Origin: Chloroflexota bacterium
GTDB lineage: Bacteria; Chloroflexota; Dehalococcoidia; Dehalococcoidales; RBG-16-60-22
Direction: 5' to 3'
Assembly: GCA_025358235.1 (NCBI GenBank)
Contig: JANYKH010000108.1
Location: forward strand, 1 to 6,402
DNA length: 6,402 nt
Shown here: in pieces, positions 4,928 to 6,402 of the stretch
How positions within the stretch are numbered: the stretch's first letter is position 1
Layout of the letters: each line of letters opens with the position of its first letter
Position numbers and translations under genes: made by a program
Notes under the pieces: generated by a model
Databases searched by the model: none
The model's input: the letters and a program-made list of their open reading frames with translations, nothing else
What the model was told of the DNA's origin: nothing

Positions 4928-5567
4928 GAAGGTTGACCCGGCTAATCCGGACCCGCGCATCATCAAACTCGGCGCCGATCTTCTCCTGAAAAACGAAGTC
5001 ATCGTCTGCCCCACAGATACCGGCTACGCCTTCGGGGCTAATGCCGTCAACGAGACCGCCATCGAGCGGGTTTTTTGTCTCAAAGGCCGTTCTTTTGATA
5101 ACCCCATACATATTACCGTCAGTTCCATGAAAGAAGCCCGCAAATACGCCGTGGTAAACCGCACGGCGGAATTCCTCATGCGCCGTTTTCTGCCCGGCGG
5201 TCTCACACTCGTACTCCCCCGTAAAGACACGGTGCCGGGGCGTCTGGTGGGGGGTCGTAATACCGTGGGCATCCGCATCCCGGACAACAAATCCATCCTG
5301 GGCCTCGCCAAACTTTCCGGCGTCCCCATCACCTCCACCAGCGCCAATATCAGCGGCCAGCCCACCCCCTACAACATCCCCGAAATCCTGAAACAACTTG
5401 GCAAAGACGCCGAAAAACTGGCTTTGGTAATCGATCAGGGCCCTCTGCCTCAGGAAGGGCTTTCCACCATTATCGATCTTACTACCCCCACTCTGAAACT
5501 CATCCGCGCGGGGGTCATCCCTCTGAGCGTTATCGAGAAAGCGCTGTCATCTCGTTCCTCAAATTGA
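4914..5567 (+). CDS. tsaC: L-threonylcarbamoyladenylate synthase TsaC (YrdC/Sua5 family)
   Basis: TsaC condenses L-threonine, bicarbonate and ATP into threonylcarbamoyl-AMP, the donor used by TsaD. The 217-residue product holds one YrdC domain and lacks the extra C-terminal domain of Sua5. Motifs are PTDTGYAFGANA (33-44; most members read PT-T-YGLG), the Lys-Gly-Arg of CLKGRSFDNPIHITV (55-69), LPGGLTLVLP (93-102), NTVGIRIPDN (116-125), ITSTSANISGQPTP (139-152), LSTIIDLT (183-190) and LIRAGVIP (196-203). Start is GTG, seven bases after GGAG, inside the last codons of tsaD. No better in-frame ATG is present, and the overlap suggests translational coupling. With tsaE, tsaB and tsaD it completes the t6A pathway in one operon. 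A role as a general ribosome-linked YrdC protein is possible but less likely given the neighbours. Confidence 0.94.
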   Translation: MVRIEKVDPANPDPRIIKLGADLLLKNEVIVCPTDTGYAFGANAVNETAIERVFCLKGRSFDNPIHITVSSMKEARKYAVVNRTAEFLMRRFLPGGLTLVLPRKDTVPGRLVGGRNTVGIRIPDNKSILGLAKLSGVPITSTSANISGQPTPYNIPEILKQLGKDAEKLALVIDQGPLPQEGLSTIIDLTTPTLKLIRAGVIPLSVIEKALSSRSSN

Positions 5568-5690
5568 CCGCAAGTGCCAAATTTAAACCGCTAAAATCAA
5601 GCGCACTGAGCATTCCGTAAGCGCCATTAACCATTTTTATAGGCCCCATGACCGATTTTTACTATCTCACTACCACTTACGCCAACTTGT

Positions 5691-5720
5691 TTGACACTTC
5701 CTTCAATCTTATGATATTCT
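5691..5720 (+). promoter_or_regulatory. Strong promoter candidate upstream of ilvD
   Basis: A perfect TTGACA (5691-5696) is followed after 18 nt by TATTCT (5715-5720), preceded by TG one base away (5712-5713), giving an extended -10. Transcription would begin near 5727 and yield a leader of about 68 nt that includes the terminator hairpin. The preceding part of the gap (5568-5690) is AT-rich with no gene and no clear terminator for the tsa operon. Confidence 0.65.
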
Positions 5721-5755
5721 GGTATACGGGCTTTTAGCCAAAATCAGGCTTATGT

Positions 5756-5781
5756 CCGTCCTTATGGACGGCTCTTTTTTT
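5756..5781 (+). terminator. Intrinsic terminator / probable attenuator in the ilvD leader
   Basis: CCGTCC (5756-5761), loop TTAT, GGACGG (5766-5771), then CTC and seven T (5775-5781). This is a six-pair, five-GC stem with a proper T tract. It lies downstream of the ilvD promoter candidate and ends at the base before the ilvD Shine-Dalgarno, so it would stop both tsa read-through and ilvD transcripts unless it is prevented from forming. A small upstream AGCC/GGCT pairing (5736-5739 with 5747-5750) could be part of a switch, but it is weak. Confidence 0.75.
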
Positions 5782-5786
5782 AGGAG
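5782..5786 (+). promoter_or_regulatory. Shine-Dalgarno deciding the ilvD start (TTG)
   Basis: AGGAG lies eight bases before TTG at 5795 and seventeen before the in-frame ATG at 5804. The spacing favours the TTG start and adds Met-Ala-Gln to the protein. The site directly touches the terminator T tract. Confidence 0.65.
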
Positions 5787-5794
5787 TAGTTATC

Positions 5795-6402
5795 TTGGCC
5801 CAGATGAAAAGCGATTCTATTAAAAAGGGTGTTGAGCGCGCTCCCCACCGCTCCCTGCTTTACGCCCTTGGCTGCCGCAAGGAAGATCTTGAAAAACCCT
5901 TTATCGGCATTGTAAACAGCTTCAGCGAGATTGTTCCCGGGCATGCCCACCTGAACGAACTGGCCAAATCTGTTAAGGAAGGGGTCAGGGAAGCGGGCGG
6001 CGTTCCTTTTGAAGTTAATACCATCGCCATTTGTGACGGTATCGCCATGAATCATGCTGGCATGAAATTCTCCCTACCGGGCCGCGAATTAACGGCAGAT
6101 ACTGTTGAAACTATCGTCGAGGCTCACGCTTTCGATGCGCTCGTATTCATGCCCAGCTGCGATAAAATTATTCCAGGCATGCTCATGGCCGCGGTCCGCC
6201 TTAACCTGCCCTGCGTCTTCGTCAGCGGCGGCCCCATGCTCCCCGGTATGATGGATGGCAAAGAGATCGATCTCAACACCGTTTTTGAAGGGGTCGGTTC
6301 ATTGACCGCCGGCAAAATCACCGAAGAAGACCTGGTCCGAATTGAACAGAATGCTTGCCCCGGCTGCGGTTCCTGCGCAGGTATGTTCACGGCCAACACC
6401 AT
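5795..6402 (+). CDS. ilvD: Dihydroxy-acid dehydratase IlvD, N-terminal part (3' end cut by window edge)
   Basis: IlvD dehydrates 2,3-dihydroxy-isovalerate and 2,3-dihydroxy-3-methylvalerate to the 2-keto acids, the third step of valine, isoleucine and leucine synthesis, in the cytoplasm. The 202 visible residues match the N-terminal third of the family: [14 protein letters not shown] (9-22), [19 protein letters not shown] (35-53), CDGIAM (80-85), [14 protein letters not shown] (120-133), VSGGPML (143-149) and [15 protein letters not shown] (188-202). Asp81, Asp123 and Lys124 (the carbamylated lysine) are the metal ligands. Cys122 and Cys194 are at the iron-sulfur cluster positions. The numbering agrees with the TTG start at 5795; ATG at 5804 is the alternative. 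It is the related 6-phosphogluconate dehydratase family's close neighbour, but the motifs fit IlvD better. It probably leads an ilv operon that continues outside the window and is controlled by the leader hairpin. Confidence 0.95.
   Translation, partial: MAQMKSDSIKKGVERAPHRSLLYALGCRKEDLEKPFIGIVNSFSEIVPGHAHLNELAKSVKEGVREAGGVPFEVNTIAICDGIAMNHAGMKFSLPGRELTADTVETIVEAHAFDALVFMPSCDKIIPGMLMAAVRLNLPCVFVSGGPMLPGMMDGKEIDLNTVFEGVGSLTAGKITEEDLVRIEQNACPGCGSCAGMFTANT

Noticed and set aside
4154..5396. Long minus-strand frames opposite tsaD and tsaC (286 and 218 codons)
   Set aside because: They lie across unmistakable tsaD and tsaC motifs and reflect GC-rich codon choice on the coding strand.
5568..5690. 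Terminator for the tsa operon directly after tsaC
   Set aside because: Only weak pairings (AGTGC with GCACT, CGCT with AGCG) without a T run were found; the nearest real terminator is at 5756-5781.
5752..5823. Short 23-codon frame through the ilvD leader as an attenuation leader peptide
   Set aside because: It has no Ile run and only scattered Val and Leu, runs through the terminator and the ilvD start, and has a poor ribosome binding site.

Overview
This is a bacterial window of about 53% GC by eye. It holds three leftward genes, a divergent regulatory region, then six rightward genes. Both edges cut a gene: a radical SAM gene on the left and ilvD on the right. GTG and TTG starts are used. 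The short HTH regulator with a conserved C-terminal tail, and the two uncharacterised leftward proteins, remind me of Chloroflexota (Dehalococcoidia-like) genomes. That is an impression from memory, not a search result, and the phylum should be treated as open.

Left part (1-1775, minus strand): a tight cluster reads right to left. It has a 200-aa charged, Gln-rich protein of unknown function, a 233-aa protein of unknown function, and a radical SAM protein truncated by the window edge. Gaps are 4 nt and then a 1-nt TAATG stop/start overlap, so this is very probably one operon. A promoter candidate with a perfect -10 lies about 70 nt upstream, and a near-identical direct repeat sits in the leader.

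Middle (1776-2732): a 456-nt AT-rich intergenic region with palindromes separates the leftward operon from a small rightward XRE-family repressor-like gene. That gene has a good sigma70-type promoter and a palindrome over its -35. A 147-nt gap follows, containing inverted repeats and an extended -10 promoter for the next operon.

Right part (2733-5567, plus strand): tsaE-tsaB-tsaD-tsaC encode the whole bacterial route to N6-threonylcarbamoyladenosine (t6A) at position 37 of ANN-decoding tRNAs. TsaC makes threonylcarbamoyl-AMP, and TsaB/TsaD/TsaE transfer the group to tRNA. The genes overlap by 4 nt (E/B), are separated by 18 nt (B/D), and overlap by 14 nt (D/C). Several signature motifs differ from the usual ones, most strikingly KQG in place of GPG in TsaD and a missing DAR-type motif in TsaB.

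Right edge (5568-6402): a 227-nt gap carries a strong promoter (TTGACA plus extended -10). An intrinsic terminator then runs straight into the Shine-Dalgarno of ilvD (dihydroxy-acid dehydratase, branched-chain amino acid synthesis). This layout suggests transcription attenuation of ilvD. The overall picture is a housekeeping region; the least explained parts are the leftward three-gene cluster and the cis-regulatory structures.
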